This document shows positions 19,994 through 28,041 of a stretch of DNA of 64,000 nt, one piece after another. The stretch lies in contig NZ_SHKO01000005.1 of the NCBI RefSeq assembly GCF_004217095.1, forward strand, positions 186,001-250,000, in the 5' to 3' direction. The DNA is from Advenella incenata (lineage in GTDB: Bacteria; Pseudomonadota; Gammaproteobacteria; Burkholderiales; Burkholderiaceae_B). Position 1 is the stretch's first letter, and each line of letters starts with the position of its first letter. The notes below the pieces were generated by a model. That model saw only the letters and a program-made list of their open reading frames with translations, searched no databases and was not told the DNA's origin. The translations under genes and the position numbers were made by a program.

Positions 19994-20631
19994 CTTATGC
20001 AGATCGGGCCGAGTGCAGCGCCGATAGTAGTTGTCATAAACATGGCCGCGATCTGCAAAGCGCTCCAGTATGGCACAGGCATGTCCGGGCAATACAATGC
20101 ATAGATGAGTACGCCCTGCGCACCGGCCAGCAAGCCCGCGGCAGCGCCGGACAGTGCAAGGCGGGTCGGCGCAAGCCCTTTCATGGCATGGATCATGGCA
20201 ATAAAGGAGGGTAAGGAAAGTAACATAGTATTGCCTATTGTGGTGCTCCACAAGCTTGTGCTGGAAACCAGCTTCAACCGGAATTCCGGCGGTGCCGTCA
20301 GAATGAACAGAATCGTCCCCAGCATCATTGTGACGATGGGCAACATCGTCATCAGCCACGCCCAGGCCACTGCCATTCCTGGCCGCACCAGGCGCTCGAC
20401 CAGTTTGACAGCGGCGGCGATGACGGCCAGGGGAAACGCCAGCCGCAGCCAGAACCCAGACGTCAGCATCTGTTCCGGCATATCACTGCTGACGCCGAAC
20501 ACCCCGACCAGCACGACGGAGCCTGCGGTCAGCCCCTGCAGTTGCGCCCGGCTCAAGCGCTTGCCTACCGCATTTGCCTGTACCGGCGAAAGGTTCTGCA
20601 CCAGCACAGCGATCAGATCGTGGGTTCTCAT
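19987..20631 (-). CDS. nrsF1: NrsF-family (DUF1109) anti-sigma factor paralogue lacking one cysteine
   Basis: A 214-residue, six-helix membrane protein related to the one at 18765: [14 protein letters not shown] at the start and [20 protein letters not shown] later. Cys181 (ALYCPDMP) matches the second sensing cysteine of NrsF. The first is missing: the region equivalent to SWRSC reads SLWSTTIG. Redox or thiol-metal release as described for NrsF would therefore need a different mechanism here, or this copy may be constitutive or a partner subunit. Start at ATG 20629-20631, 13 bases after the DoxX gene; no strong ribosome site. Its stop overlaps sigF by seven bases. Confidence 0.82.
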   Translation of the reverse strand: MRTHDLIAVLVQNLSPVQANAVGKRLSRAQLQGLTAGSVVLVGVFGVSSDMPEQMLTSGFWLRLAFPLAVIAAAVKLVERLVRPGMAVAWAWLMTMLPIVTMMLGTILFILTAPPEFRLKLVSSTSLWSTTIGNTMLLSLPSFIAMIHAMKGLAPTRLALSGAAAGLLAGAQGVLIYALYCPDMPVPYWSALQIAAMFMTTTIGAALGPICIRW

Positions 20632-20644
20632 GTTCGCAGCATGC

Positions 20645-21151
20645 TCATCGAGACCGGGGATTGCGGTCACCCAGCCAATAATCGATGGCAACCCGCCCAG
20701 GCCCCCAGGCCGCAATGGCCAGGGCGATTGCCACCCAGGTCAGATGAACGGGCCAGCCTTCCGGCACAGTTAACTGAATTACGATTGTCATCAATACAAT
20801 ACCCAGCGCGGCCAATCGGGTGCCAAGGCCCAGGATCAGCAATGCTGGCAACAGAACTTCGCCACACGCGGCCAGAAATGCAATTGATGCCGGCGCAGGA
20901 AACGGATACGGCCCGCCGGGCAGATGCAATCGGAACTCATCGGTGAAAAGATAAACGGCCGTCTCGTTCAGTTGCAAGAACCCTTGCCACTTAAGCAGCC
21001 CAGACTTCAGAAACGGCACGGCAATGGCCAGGCGCAGCAGCAGCTGAACCAGCCATGGTTGCGCGAGCCATTGCACCGGCCTGACGGCCCTGGCGAACAA
21101 ACCTGCACGCCGCATCGGCAAAGTAACAGGCTCATGTTGATGCTCTGACAT
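20645..21151 (-). CDS. DoxX-family membrane protein of the bufferin operon
   Basis: A 168-residue DoxX-like protein with four hydrophobic segments, including LLLRLAIAVPFLKSGLLKW at about residues 36-54 and LAACGEVLLPALLILGLG at about 90-107. This is the GigD/BufD position of DUF692 metal-stress operons. DoxX proteins are proposed to couple to quinone or thiol redox chemistry, but the activity is not established. The ATG at 21149-21151 is preferred; a TTG three codons upstream would overlap the bufC stop. Confidence 0.82.
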   Translation of the reverse strand: MSEHQHEPVTLPMRRAGLFARAVRPVQWLAQPWLVQLLLRLAIAVPFLKSGLLKWQGFLQLNETAVYLFTDEFRLHLPGGPYPFPAPASIAFLAACGEVLLPALLILGLGTRLAALGIVLMTIVIQLTVPEGWPVHLTWVAIALAIAAWGPGRVAIDYWLGDRNPRSR

Positions 21152-21156
21152 TGCGA

Positions 21157-21945
21157 TCAAATCTCCATTTCAATGGTGGTGAACACGCCGGTGGTGATCA
21201 TTTGGGCCAGGCTGGCCTGCAGATCAAAGTCACGAGCGTGTTCGAATGCGGTGTCTGCGGCCATGCCCAGCGGCATGCCTTCGAGCAATGCCAGGAGAAA
21301 TACAGCCCCGCCGGCGGGCAGGCGCGAGACCATGACCTCCTGTTCGGGGCGCGTGATCAGCGCATCTTCGGCCGCGCCCGATCTCAATGGAGACACCGGT
21401 CCATCGCGCTTGTTCATCACAAAAATCGCTACCGCCGGGTACATCGAACGCACAACCCGGGTGGCCGGATGCGCGCAAAAGCGTAACTGCGCCAGTGCAT
21501 TGGGGGGCACCGCGGCCAGTTCCTGCGCGGTCAGCACCGGCCTGTCGGCCGCGTGATAAGCATCAAGCCAGGCGCGTTCGATGCGTGCCGTATCGGCCAG
21601 CCAGGGCATGTCCTGGGCATACTCATAGGCTTCGATAAAGGCAGGAAAATCGCGTCCGTACTCGAATAACAACGGTGACCCTGGCGGCGTAGCCCGCACA
21701 TAAAAGCGCGCCATCGCCCGGAAAAACTCAGCACCGGTAATGCGCTGCACTGCAGGGTAGATGGCCGCCAGTGAGTCAATCAAACTCACCGTCACATTGT
21801 TGCGATAAACGTTGTAGCGCTTCTGCACGCCCTTGCCTGCCCCTGCCGTGATCGTTTCAGGGACGGGATAGTCGGGCCTTAACAAGCCGGGGCTGAACGC
21901 TTGTGCATATTCATACACCATGGCCGGCCCCGTCATGCCGCTCAC
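21157..21945 (-). CDS. bufC: BufC, DUF2063 putative DNA-binding/peptide-recognition partner of MNIO
   Basis: A 262-residue protein with the N-terminal DUF2063 domain: RYNVYRNNVTVSLIDSLAAI at about 43-62, then YPAVQRITGAEFF and GSPLLFEYGRDFPAFI. Although often labelled DNA-binding, these proteins act as partners of DUF692 oxidases and deliver the precursor peptide. It overlaps the 3' end of bufB by 35 bases if the first GTG is used. In-frame ATGs at 21936 and 21921 are alternatives, and no ribosome site settles the start. The C-terminal half has LPAGGAVFLLALLEGMPLG, typical of the family. Confidence 0.85.
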   Translation of the reverse strand: MSGMTGPAMVYEYAQAFSPGLLRPDYPVPETITAGAGKGVQKRYNVYRNNVTVSLIDSLAAIYPAVQRITGAEFFRAMARFYVRATPPGSPLLFEYGRDFPAFIEAYEYAQDMPWLADTARIERAWLDAYHAADRPVLTAQELAAVPPNALAQLRFCAHPATRVVRSMYPAVAIFVMNKRDGPVSPLRSGAAEDALITRPEQEVMVSRLPAGGAVFLLALLEGMPLGMAADTAFEHARDFDLQASLAQMITTGVFTTIEMEI

Positions 21946-22858
21946 GCGATTCGAGCGCCGTCGGCGTAGCGCATTCCATCAGGAAATCCCGGACCCGCAG
22001 CCCTTGCGCTTTCAGCACAGGCCAGGCCGGCAACTTGCTGTCCCACTCGATCAGCGTGGGAATGGGTCCTGTCCTGGCAATCACATTCGCATACAGGTCC
22101 CATACCGCAGGGCTCACTTCACCGTCATGGCTATCAATAAGCAGTGGCTGCCCTTCATCATCCTCCTGCACGCTATGGCCGGCCAAATGGATTTGCCCCA
22201 CCCGATCTAGCGGAAAATCAGCAAGATACGCCTGTGCACTAAAGCCGTGGTTGGTCGCAGAAACATAGACGTTGTTGATATCCAGCAGAAGACCACAACC
22301 GGTGCGGCGTGCAACCTCGTGCAAAAAACGGGTCTCGCTCATGTCTGAGCAGGCGAACCGAATGTACGTCGCCGGGTTCTCGATCAATAGCTGACGGTTA
22401 ATCGCACTCTGGACCTGATCGACGTGCGCGCATACCGTTTGCAACGTTTGCGTTGTGTAAGGCAAAGGCAGCAGATCGTTGTAGAACGTATTGCCATAAG
22501 AGGACCAGGCCAGATGCTCTGACACCAATGCCGGCTCACAGCGCCGAACGAGGTCGGCAAACCGGCGCAGATGCACAGGGTCAAGTGCTTGCGGGCCACC
22601 AATCGACATGCAAACGCCATGAATGGACAGTGGATAATCCCGGCCTATGGCCGCTAATGCCCGCTGCGGTGGTCCGCCCGCTCCCATATAGTTTTCCGCA
22701 TGAACTTCGAAGAACGCATCGACCAGGCCATCGTCCTGTATCGCGCCAAGATGTTCATGCTTGAAACTGACACCTGCCAGCAAGCGCGCCGCGCCAGCAA
22801 AAAGGGAATGGCGGTGCGCGCCGTCCGGCGTGACTATAGGGGAGTGGTACACGTTCAC
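21911..22858 (-). CDS. bufB: BufB, DUF692 multinuclear non-heme iron-dependent oxidase
   Basis: A 315-residue TIM-barrel enzyme of the DUF692/MNIO family, which uses an iron cluster and O2 to convert cysteines of a precursor peptide into heterocycles (oxazolone or thiooxazole types). Family motifs are all present: EVHAENYM (51-58), SIHG (78-81), SEH (113-115), IENP (159-162), LLLDINN (190-196), HLAGH (224-228), DSHD (242-245) and EWD (271-273). These hold the His, Asp, Asn and Glu residues that bind the irons. The start is a GTG, with a second in-frame GTG two codons on that has better spacing to AGAGG. It lies 18 bases after the precursor gene. Confidence 0.92.
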   Translation of the reverse strand: MNVYHSPIVTPDGAHRHSLFAGAARLLAGVSFKHEHLGAIQDDGLVDAFFEVHAENYMGAGGPPQRALAAIGRDYPLSIHGVCMSIGGPQALDPVHLRRFADLVRRCEPALVSEHLAWSSYGNTFYNDLLPLPYTTQTLQTVCAHVDQVQSAINRQLLIENPATYIRFACSDMSETRFLHEVARRTGCGLLLDINNVYVSATNHGFSAQAYLADFPLDRVGQIHLAGHSVQEDDEGQPLLIDSHDGEVSPAVWDLYANVIARTGPIPTLIEWDSKLPAWPVLKAQGLRVRDFLMECATPTALESRERHDGAGHGV

Positions 22859-22876
22859 CCTCTCTGCCCGCTAAAA

Positions 22877-23188
22877 TCAGGCCTTGCCGGGCATCGTCGA
22901 ACCGTGGCCACCGCCTGGGATTTGGATGCTACTGCAGGTACCTGCCTGAACAAACTTCCAGGCGTTACCCTGAAAATCCTTGGTAGAGGTGCCCTGGCAG
23001 GTGGTGCCAGGACCGGCGGCGCAGTCGTTCTGGCCCTTCAGGGCAACACCGTAGCATTTTTCCTTTTTTGCAGAGACCGCTGCATCGGCTTCAGCCTTGC
23101 TCAGCGGCGCAGCATGGGCGGTGGAAGCAAGGATGCCGGCAACGGCGCTGGCAAGCAAGGTCGAAGTAACCGTAAATTTGGCGGACAT
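22877..23188 (-). CDS. bufA: BufA, DUF2282 bufferin-type precursor peptide
   Basis: A 103-residue exported peptide. A signal peptide occupies about residues 1-26 (ending STAHA). The mature part carries four cysteines, Cys45, Cys56, Cys64 and Cys85, in the DUF2282 contexts [24 protein letters not shown] and AGTCSS. In described bufferins, the MNIO converts core cysteines to thiooxazoles and the product binds copper in the periplasm. The C-terminus is an added Gly/His-rich tail ([13 protein letters not shown]). A strong AGGAG stands seven bases before the ATG. First gene of the operon, behind a SigF-type promoter. Confidence 0.9.
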   Translation of the reverse strand: MSAKFTVTSTLLASAVAGILASTAHAAPLSKAEADAAVSAKKEKCYGVALKGQNDCAAGPGTTCQGTSTKDFQGNAWKFVQAGTCSSIQIPGGGHGSTMPGKA

Positions 23189-23592
23189 GAATTTCTCCTG
23201 TGGTTGAAATAAGGTGCATCCTGAGCGGACACATTAGTTAGTTCGGCCGCGTTGATGATTCGGTTACACCGCAGGAAAAATATTTTTTTCTATGACTCGG
23301 ATGCCCTCTCATCATGAGTGCCCGACAACCAAGCCCAAGATTACTGACTGGCGAAAGATCACAATTGAATAAAATGCAACAGCCAGTGCGATTGAACAAA
23401 TTCGGTCAATTTGAGTAAACACCTCATAACACGGCGTAGAACAAGGTAGAATTCGGCTCCCAGAAAAACTCTGGTTTTACAACTGTTTCGTTAGTTCTCA
23501 ATGCTGATTGTCTTCGCATCGTTGCTTAACCTGCTGACATCAGAAATTTAAAAACGGATCAGGCGCCAAGCGCCCTCTCATCATTACTTAGG
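23189..23592. other. Divergent regulatory region between bufA and a small membrane protein
   Basis: About 400 bases, AT-rich (IR-poor) in the middle. The bufA promoter lies at 23242-23267. The rest has to hold the promoter of the plus-strand gene at 23593; I see no further gene or hairpin. Confidence 0.5.
23242..23267 (-). promoter_or_regulatory. SigF-type ECF promoter of the bufferin operon
   Basis: Read on the minus strand: GTAACC (23267-23262), a spacer of exactly 16 bases, then CGAA (23245-23242). This equals the consensus I recall for Caulobacter SigF-controlled metal-stress promoters. The CGAA lies 53 bases before the bufA ATG. I found no other GTAACC-N16-CGAA match in the window by eye. 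Confidence 0.8.
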
Positions 23593-23841
23593 ATGCTCAA
23601 AATTACAAAAATACTTCAACTTCTTATTGTTGTCCTTGTCGGGGCCGTCGTTATGTTTGGCGGACGCTGGTACATGTACGTCGCCCATAGCGACAGCCCA
23701 TATGACGAGGTCGGCATCGCGTTAAATGGCTATATGCCAGCACCGTTGCGCAGCTGGGGCTGTCGCAAAATGCAATCGAGATTTGCCGGCCAGTTGCCAC
23801 CCTATGGATGTGGCGCACCTGATGGGCGCAGCTGGAAATAG
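23593..23841 (+). CDS. Small single-pass membrane protein, unknown function
   Basis: An 82-residue protein with one N-terminal membrane helix (ILQLLIVVLVGAVVMFGG, about residues 7-24) and a short outward-facing domain. That domain has two cysteines, in SWGCRKMQ and YGCGAPDG, which could form a disulfide. I do not recognise the family. It is followed 93 bases later by another exported protein on the same strand and is divergent from bufA. The distance from the bufA promoter does not show whether it shares its regulation. Confidence 0.55.
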   Translation: MLKITKILQLLIVVLVGAVVMFGGRWYMYVAHSDSPYDEVGIALNGYMPAPLRSWGCRKMQSRFAGQLPPYGCGAPDGRSWK

Positions 23842-23934
23842 TTTCAGTTCCAAAGAGAGCAAGCTTAGGCTTGCGCAGGCGTCATCGCAAATGAAAACAA
23901 GCGATGTCGCCCCAGCAAAGAAAGGAGAGCTATA

Positions 23935-24339
23935 TTGAAAACATCCCCACTGCGCACGCTTTTGATTAGCTGCTATTTGGCAGCTTTTTTTACAAGTCCG
24001 CTTTATGCCCAAGACAGTGAGCAAGTCCTCACAAGTGTCATTGCCACACAAAAACAGCAACTACCCATCATGCTGGACCCGGCCACTCGGATAGACGACA
24101 TCAGTTACGCGGATCACAACATCCTCTATGACATCACGCTCGCCGGCTATCAAGGGCAGCCAGGTGAAAAAGTGTATTACGAAAGCTATCTACGCCAGCA
24201 AATCGACAAGACCTTATGCAGCCAAACGGCCTATTTATTCCTGCTGGGGCTTGGCAACAAGATCACTTACCGGTACGTCAGCGCCGATGCCACACCGATT
24301 ACTGAAATTACCTTGGCACCCGGCCACTGTAAAAGATAG
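23935..24339 (+). CDS. Exported protein of unknown function
   Basis: A 134-residue protein starting at TTG, chosen because AGGAG lies seven bases upstream and a signal peptide follows directly (TLLISCYLAAFFTSPLYA, cleavage near residue 25). The mature domain of about 110 residues has two cysteines (KTLCSQTAYL and the C-terminal GHCKR), probably disulfide-linked in the periplasm. The LYDITLAGYQG and NKITYRYVSAD segments suggest an alpha/beta fold. No function can be given. It forms a possible pair with the small membrane protein upstream. Confidence 0.6.
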   Translation: MKTSPLRTLLISCYLAAFFTSPLYAQDSEQVLTSVIATQKQQLPIMLDPATRIDDISYADHNILYDITLAGYQGQPGEKVYYESYLRQQIDKTLCSQTAYLFLLGLGNKITYRYVSADATPITEITLAPGHCKR

Positions 24340-24352
24340 ATAGAGAGCAAAG

Positions 24353-24380
24353 GCCCGGGTACGCAAGGCGTAACCCGGGC
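24353..24380. repeat. Dispersed palindromic repeat, copy 1
   Basis: GCCCGGGTACGC-AAG-GCGTAACCCGGGC: two arms that pair with a single bulged base around a 3-base loop. A second copy with the same layout lies at 28931-28958. It falls between convergent genes and may help end transcription, although no T-run follows. Confidence 0.65.
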
Positions 24381-24413
24381 CCATTGACCCTCACGAATCC
24401 CAAAGAACAAACC

Positions 24414-25730
24414 CTACTGGCCGGCTGCCGTAACGCGCCAGACAGTATTGCCCACGTCATCGGCAAAGAGCAGCGCCCCGTCCTTCGCCTGGGTCAGGCC
24501 CACCGGTGAACCAAAAAGGTTCTTCTGGTCTTCAGACAAAAAGCCCGAGACCACCGCCTCTGCCTTGCCTGCCGGCTTGCCATCACTGAACGGCACATAG
24601 CTGATCCGATAGCCGCTTAATGGCGAGCGGTTCCAGCTTCCATGTTCACTGATAAAGGCACCGCCCTGATATTTCTCCGGAAGACCCTGACCAGTGTAAA
24701 AATGCACGCCCAGCGGTGCGACATGCGAGCCCAGGGAATAGTCGGGCACGATCGCCTTACTGACCAGGTCGGGACGCTGAGCCTTGACTCTAGGATCAAG
24801 ATGCTGGCCGAAGTAGCTATAGGGCCAGCCGTAAAAACCGCCTTCCTTGACTGAAGTGAGATAGTCCGGAACCAGGTCCGGCCCGATCTCGTCCCGTTCA
24901 TTCACGATTGCCCAGAGTGTTCCGGATTGTGGCTCCAAGGCCAGTCCCGTGGGATTGCGCAGACCGGAAGCAAAAATCCTGCAGGCGCCGCTATTGACAT
25001 CCACCTCTAGCACTGTTGCGCGGCGATACTCAATGGCCAGCCCATTCTCACCGATATTGCTGTTGGAGCCCACACCCACGTAAAGTTTTGATCCATCGGC
25101 GCTGGCAAGCAGCGCCTTTGTCCAATGGTGGTTGACGGTATCCGGCAAATCGGTAAACTCCGTGCCGGGATCCGTGAGGCGCGTCTGCCCCGGTTCATAG
25201 CGGTATTTCATGATATTTCCGGTATTGGCAACATACAAGTCATTACCGATTAGCTGAACGCCAAAGGGGGAATCCAGATTCTCCAGAAAAACATGTTTTT
25301 CCCATTCACCGGTTCCAGCAGTCTGTCGCAGCAAGGTGATTCGGTTTCCGCCTTTGCCCCCCTTACCGGATTGTCCCTTGACGATACCGCTAAAAAACTG
25401 TTTTGGGGTTGTAACAGGCGCTGTACCAGGCGAATTGGCTTCGACAACCAGGACATCGCCGTTGGGCAGCGTATAAAGTTGTCGGGGATGCAGCAGATCA
25501 CTGGCGATTTTTTCAATTTCCAAACCGCTGGCAACAACGGGCTGCTTATCTGCTGACCAGCCTACACCGTCAGGCACTTGAATGGGCGGCGAGAAAAAAT
25601 GTCGCGGCTCGGGCAGTGTAGGGTTGGCGCCGAGCTGTTCATCGGGCTTCATTGTCGCGTTATCATTACACCCGGCCAGAAAGAAGCCGGTCGCGAAAAC
25701 AAGGGGCAGGCCCCATTTGACCTTAGACAT
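24414..25730 (-). CDS. PQQ-dependent sugar (sorbosone-type) dehydrogenase lipoprotein
   Basis: A 438-residue beta-propeller of the glucose/sorbosone dehydrogenase family. It carries a lipoprotein signal with lipobox LAGC (Cys at about 21), so it should be anchored in the periplasmic membrane face. Propeller repeats are recognisable, for example PRQLYTLPNGDVLVVEAN, LLASADGSKLYVGVGSNSN and SGLRNPTGLALEPQSGTLW. WPYSYFGQH and GSHVAPLGVHFYTG follow. The start is the ATG at 25728-25730 behind GGGAGGA, overlapping the upstream DUF2231 gene by eight bases, so the two are coupled. Family members oxidise sugars or aldehydes with PQQ, but many homologues are uncharacterised. No pqq genes are in the window. 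Confidence 0.8.
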   Translation of the reverse strand: MSKVKWGLPLVFATGFFLAGCNDNATMKPDEQLGANPTLPEPRHFFSPPIQVPDGVGWSADKQPVVASGLEIEKIASDLLHPRQLYTLPNGDVLVVEANSPGTAPVTTPKQFFSGIVKGQSGKGGKGGNRITLLRQTAGTGEWEKHVFLENLDSPFGVQLIGNDLYVANTGNIMKYRYEPGQTRLTDPGTEFTDLPDTVNHHWTKALLASADGSKLYVGVGSNSNIGENGLAIEYRRATVLEVDVNSGACRIFASGLRNPTGLALEPQSGTLWAIVNERDEIGPDLVPDYLTSVKEGGFYGWPYSYFGQHLDPRVKAQRPDLVSKAIVPDYSLGSHVAPLGVHFYTGQGLPEKYQGGAFISEHGSWNRSPLSGYRISYVPFSDGKPAGKAEAVVSGFLSEDQKNLFGSPVGLTQAKDGALLFADDVGNTVWRVTAAGQ

Positions 25731-26163
25731 TGTGCGTCCTCCCGATTGCGTAAAAGGTGGACGCAACGATCGCAGCCACGGCAAAGCAGGCGACCGTTAC
25801 GACAGACAGGATCAGTCCTGAAGGCATGACGGCATACGCGTCCCTGCTATGGATAAAAGCGTTGATGATGGCAGCCACGATGCCGATGAAATTGAGGCCA
25901 AAATCAAGCTTTTCAGCGGGAAGAACAACCCTGCCTCGCGGGATCCACACATGCACCAGGTTGATCAGGCGCGGAATGATGGCAAAGAACAGGCCGATAG
26001 TAATGAGCCATGCTGCGCTTTTACTCCACATCATTTCGGCAGTCTGGAAATACACGACGTCAAAGATCAATGCCGCAACGAAAAATCCGAATGGAATGGG
26101 ATTGAATAACTGATAAATGCCATTAGCCAATGACGACTGTCGCCGCTGTGTAGGGGCAGTCAT
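25723..26163 (-). CDS. DUF2231 membrane protein
   Basis: A 146-residue protein with four hydrophobic segments, matching the DUF2231 type: NPIPFGFFVAALIFDVVYF, then WLITIGLFFAIIPRLINLVH, FGLNFIGIVAAIINAFIHSRDA, and a final helix. The start at 26161-26163 has a near-perfect AGGAGG five bases upstream. DUF2231 proteins often pair with PQQ- or cytochrome-linked periplasmic dehydrogenases and are thought to serve as membrane anchors or electron-transfer partners. The overlap with the sorbosone-type dehydrogenase gene supports such a partnership here. Function not established. Confidence 0.75.
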   Translation of the reverse strand: MTAPTQRRQSSLANGIYQLFNPIPFGFFVAALIFDVVYFQTAEMMWSKSAAWLITIGLFFAIIPRLINLVHVWIPRGRVVLPAEKLDFGLNFIGIVAAIINAFIHSRDAYAVMPSGLILSVVTVACFAVAAIVASTFYAIGRTHNV

Positions 26164-26408
26164 AAACACCTCCTCTTTGCAGGTACGTGCCGCCAATGCT
26201 CCGGCGGCAAACAGAAACAGGAACTGACGCGACCACACTTCGTAATCACAGTTGTCATTCGAACACATTTGCCCGAGTTAATCAACAAAAGCGGTGTTGA
26301 ATATATCTGGTTACCAAACCCAACCCGTGTCGCCATAGCAGCATCCACTGACATAGGTCTTTCGATTGAGGTTCAGTCGCGCATTCAGCCTTGATTCAGA
26401 CATCTGCA

Positions 26409-27938
26409 TCAACAACTTGCAGTTATATGCCGTAGCTTAATCGCCGCCAGCACAGCCAGGCAGGCAATGCTGACAGCGCTTACTGTAGCGGACACATTGA
26501 ACCCCGCCATGAACGCCGTCTGCGCCTGTTCCAACAAGCCAGCGGGCAATTGGCGCGAGACAGCGATACTTCCGGCAAGACTATCTGACACCGCGTCCCG
26601 AATACCGCTGGACAGCATTTCAGGCACTTGATCGGCCATCCGGGTGCGATAGACGGTAGTCGTCATGCTGCCTAGTATGGCGATACCCACAGCCAGGCCA
26701 AGTTCCTGTACCGTTTCGGACATGGCCGAGGCCGAACCTGCCTTTTCAACCGGCGCAGCACCCACTACCATTTCTGTTCCCAGCGCGGCGATGGTGCCTA
26801 AACCCAGATAGACCAGCGAAAATGCCGCGGTGACCACAGCAACGCCGTGCGGCGAATGATCCAGTTGCGTCAGCATCAGATAACCAATGACCGACAAACC
26901 CAACGCCCCCGTAATCACATACCCCGGGCGAATCCGCCTTGCAAACAAGGGTGCGGCAATGCCTGCCGCCAGCATGGCAAGCGCTGGCGGCCCCATCCAT
27001 AGCCCTGCCGACAACGGTGATAACCCCACCACTAATTGCAAGTACTGGGTAACCAGTAACATGGTCCCGCCGACACCGGTCAGACCGACAAGAAGCACGA
27101 CCAAGGCGACATTGAATGCCTGGCTGGAGAACAAACCAAGGTCAACTAAGGGGCTGGCCAGTCGGCGCTGGCGACGGACAAAAAGCGCCGCGAACAATAG
27201 CCCACTGGCCATCGCTAACGTGGCAATGCTATCGATCCCGTCCTTGGACATGTGCTTGATGCCGTAAACAATGGGCAACAAGGCGAGCAAGGACAAAATC
27301 ACGCTGAGTATGTCCAGACGCCCTTGTTGCGGAGAACTGTACTCAGGAAGGAGAAACGGAGCAGCAATGAACAACAGCCCAACAAACGGCAGTGCAACCA
27401 GAAAGGCGGCTCCCCACCCATAGTGCTCCAGCAACACGCCACCGACCACAGGTCCGGCCGCCATGCCCAGTGCAAACATGGTAGCCCACACGCCTATGGC
27501 CAGCGCGCGCTGCTGTGGATGAGTAAACATATTGCTGATGAGCGCCAGTGTTGAGGGCATCAGGGTCGCACCTGCAACGCCAAGCAATGCGCGCGCGACA
27601 ATCAACATGGAAGCGCTCGTTGAGCAGGCAGCCATGACTGAAGCCGCGCCGAAGGCGGCTGCGCCCACCATAAGAAGCTTACGCCGTCCGATGCGATCGC
27701 CCAGCGTGCCCATTGAAACAAGAAGACCGGCAATCATGAAACCATAGGCATCGATAATCCAAAGTGCCTGTGTACTTGTCGGACGCAGGTCTATCGCCAG
27801 TGCCGGCAACACCAAATGCAATAGCGTCAGGTCAAGGCCGAGCAAGACGGTCGGCAGGGCCAGCAACGCGAGTCCGACCCACTCTCGAACACCAGCACGT
27901 CTTTCAGAAAAGGGGGATGAATCTTCAAATGCAATCAC
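26409..27938 (-). CDS. MFS drug exporter, DHA2 (SmvA/QacA-like) family
   Basis: A 509-residue exporter with about 14 membrane helices. It shows DHA2 features: LTLLHLVLPALAIDLRPTS in helix 1, MGTLGDRIGRRKLL (motif A) between helices 2 and 3, and MAAGPVVGGVLLEHYGWG (motif C) in helix 5. The closest recognisable group is SmvA/LfrA-type pumps for cationic dyes and disinfectants. I place the start at GTG 27936-27938, which has GGAG six bases upstream; an ATG 21 codons earlier has no ribosome site. It is divergent from an XRE-type regulator. Confidence 0.82.
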   Translation of the reverse strand: MIAFEDSSPFSERRAGVREWVGLALLALPTVLLGLDLTLLHLVLPALAIDLRPTSTQALWIIDAYGFMIAGLLVSMGTLGDRIGRRKLLMVGAAAFGAASVMAACSTSASMLIVARALLGVAGATLMPSTLALISNMFTHPQQRALAIGVWATMFALGMAAGPVVGGVLLEHYGWGAAFLVALPFVGLLFIAAPFLLPEYSSPQQGRLDILSVILSLLALLPIVYGIKHMSKDGIDSIATLAMASGLLFAALFVRRQRRLASPLVDLGLFSSQAFNVALVVLLVGLTGVGGTMLLVTQYLQLVVGLSPLSAGLWMGPPALAMLAAGIAAPLFARRIRPGYVITGALGLSVIGYLMLTQLDHSPHGVAVVTAAFSLVYLGLGTIAALGTEMVVGAAPVEKAGSASAMSETVQELGLAVGIAILGSMTTTVYRTRMADQVPEMLSSGIRDAVSDSLAGSIAVSRQLPAGLLEQAQTAFMAGFNVSATVSAVSIACLAVLAAIKLRHITASC

Positions 27939-28041
27939 AAGTAGCTCCAGGTTTACCGCGTTTGTTGCAGAAACTACATTTTCAGCGCAAAATAATCCCA
28001 TTACAATTTAAGTAATTATCCTATTACTGGTGACAATAGCC

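Noticed and set aside
19994-20359. 122-codon N-terminal extension of sigF
   Set aside because: It only reads the upstream anti-sigma gene in the wrong frame; sigma region 2 starts well after the ATG 19991-19993.
24371-24398. Second possible SigF-type promoter, GTAACC followed by CGAA
   Set aside because: The spacer is 18 bases instead of 16, and GTAACC is part of the palindromic repeat at 24353-24380.
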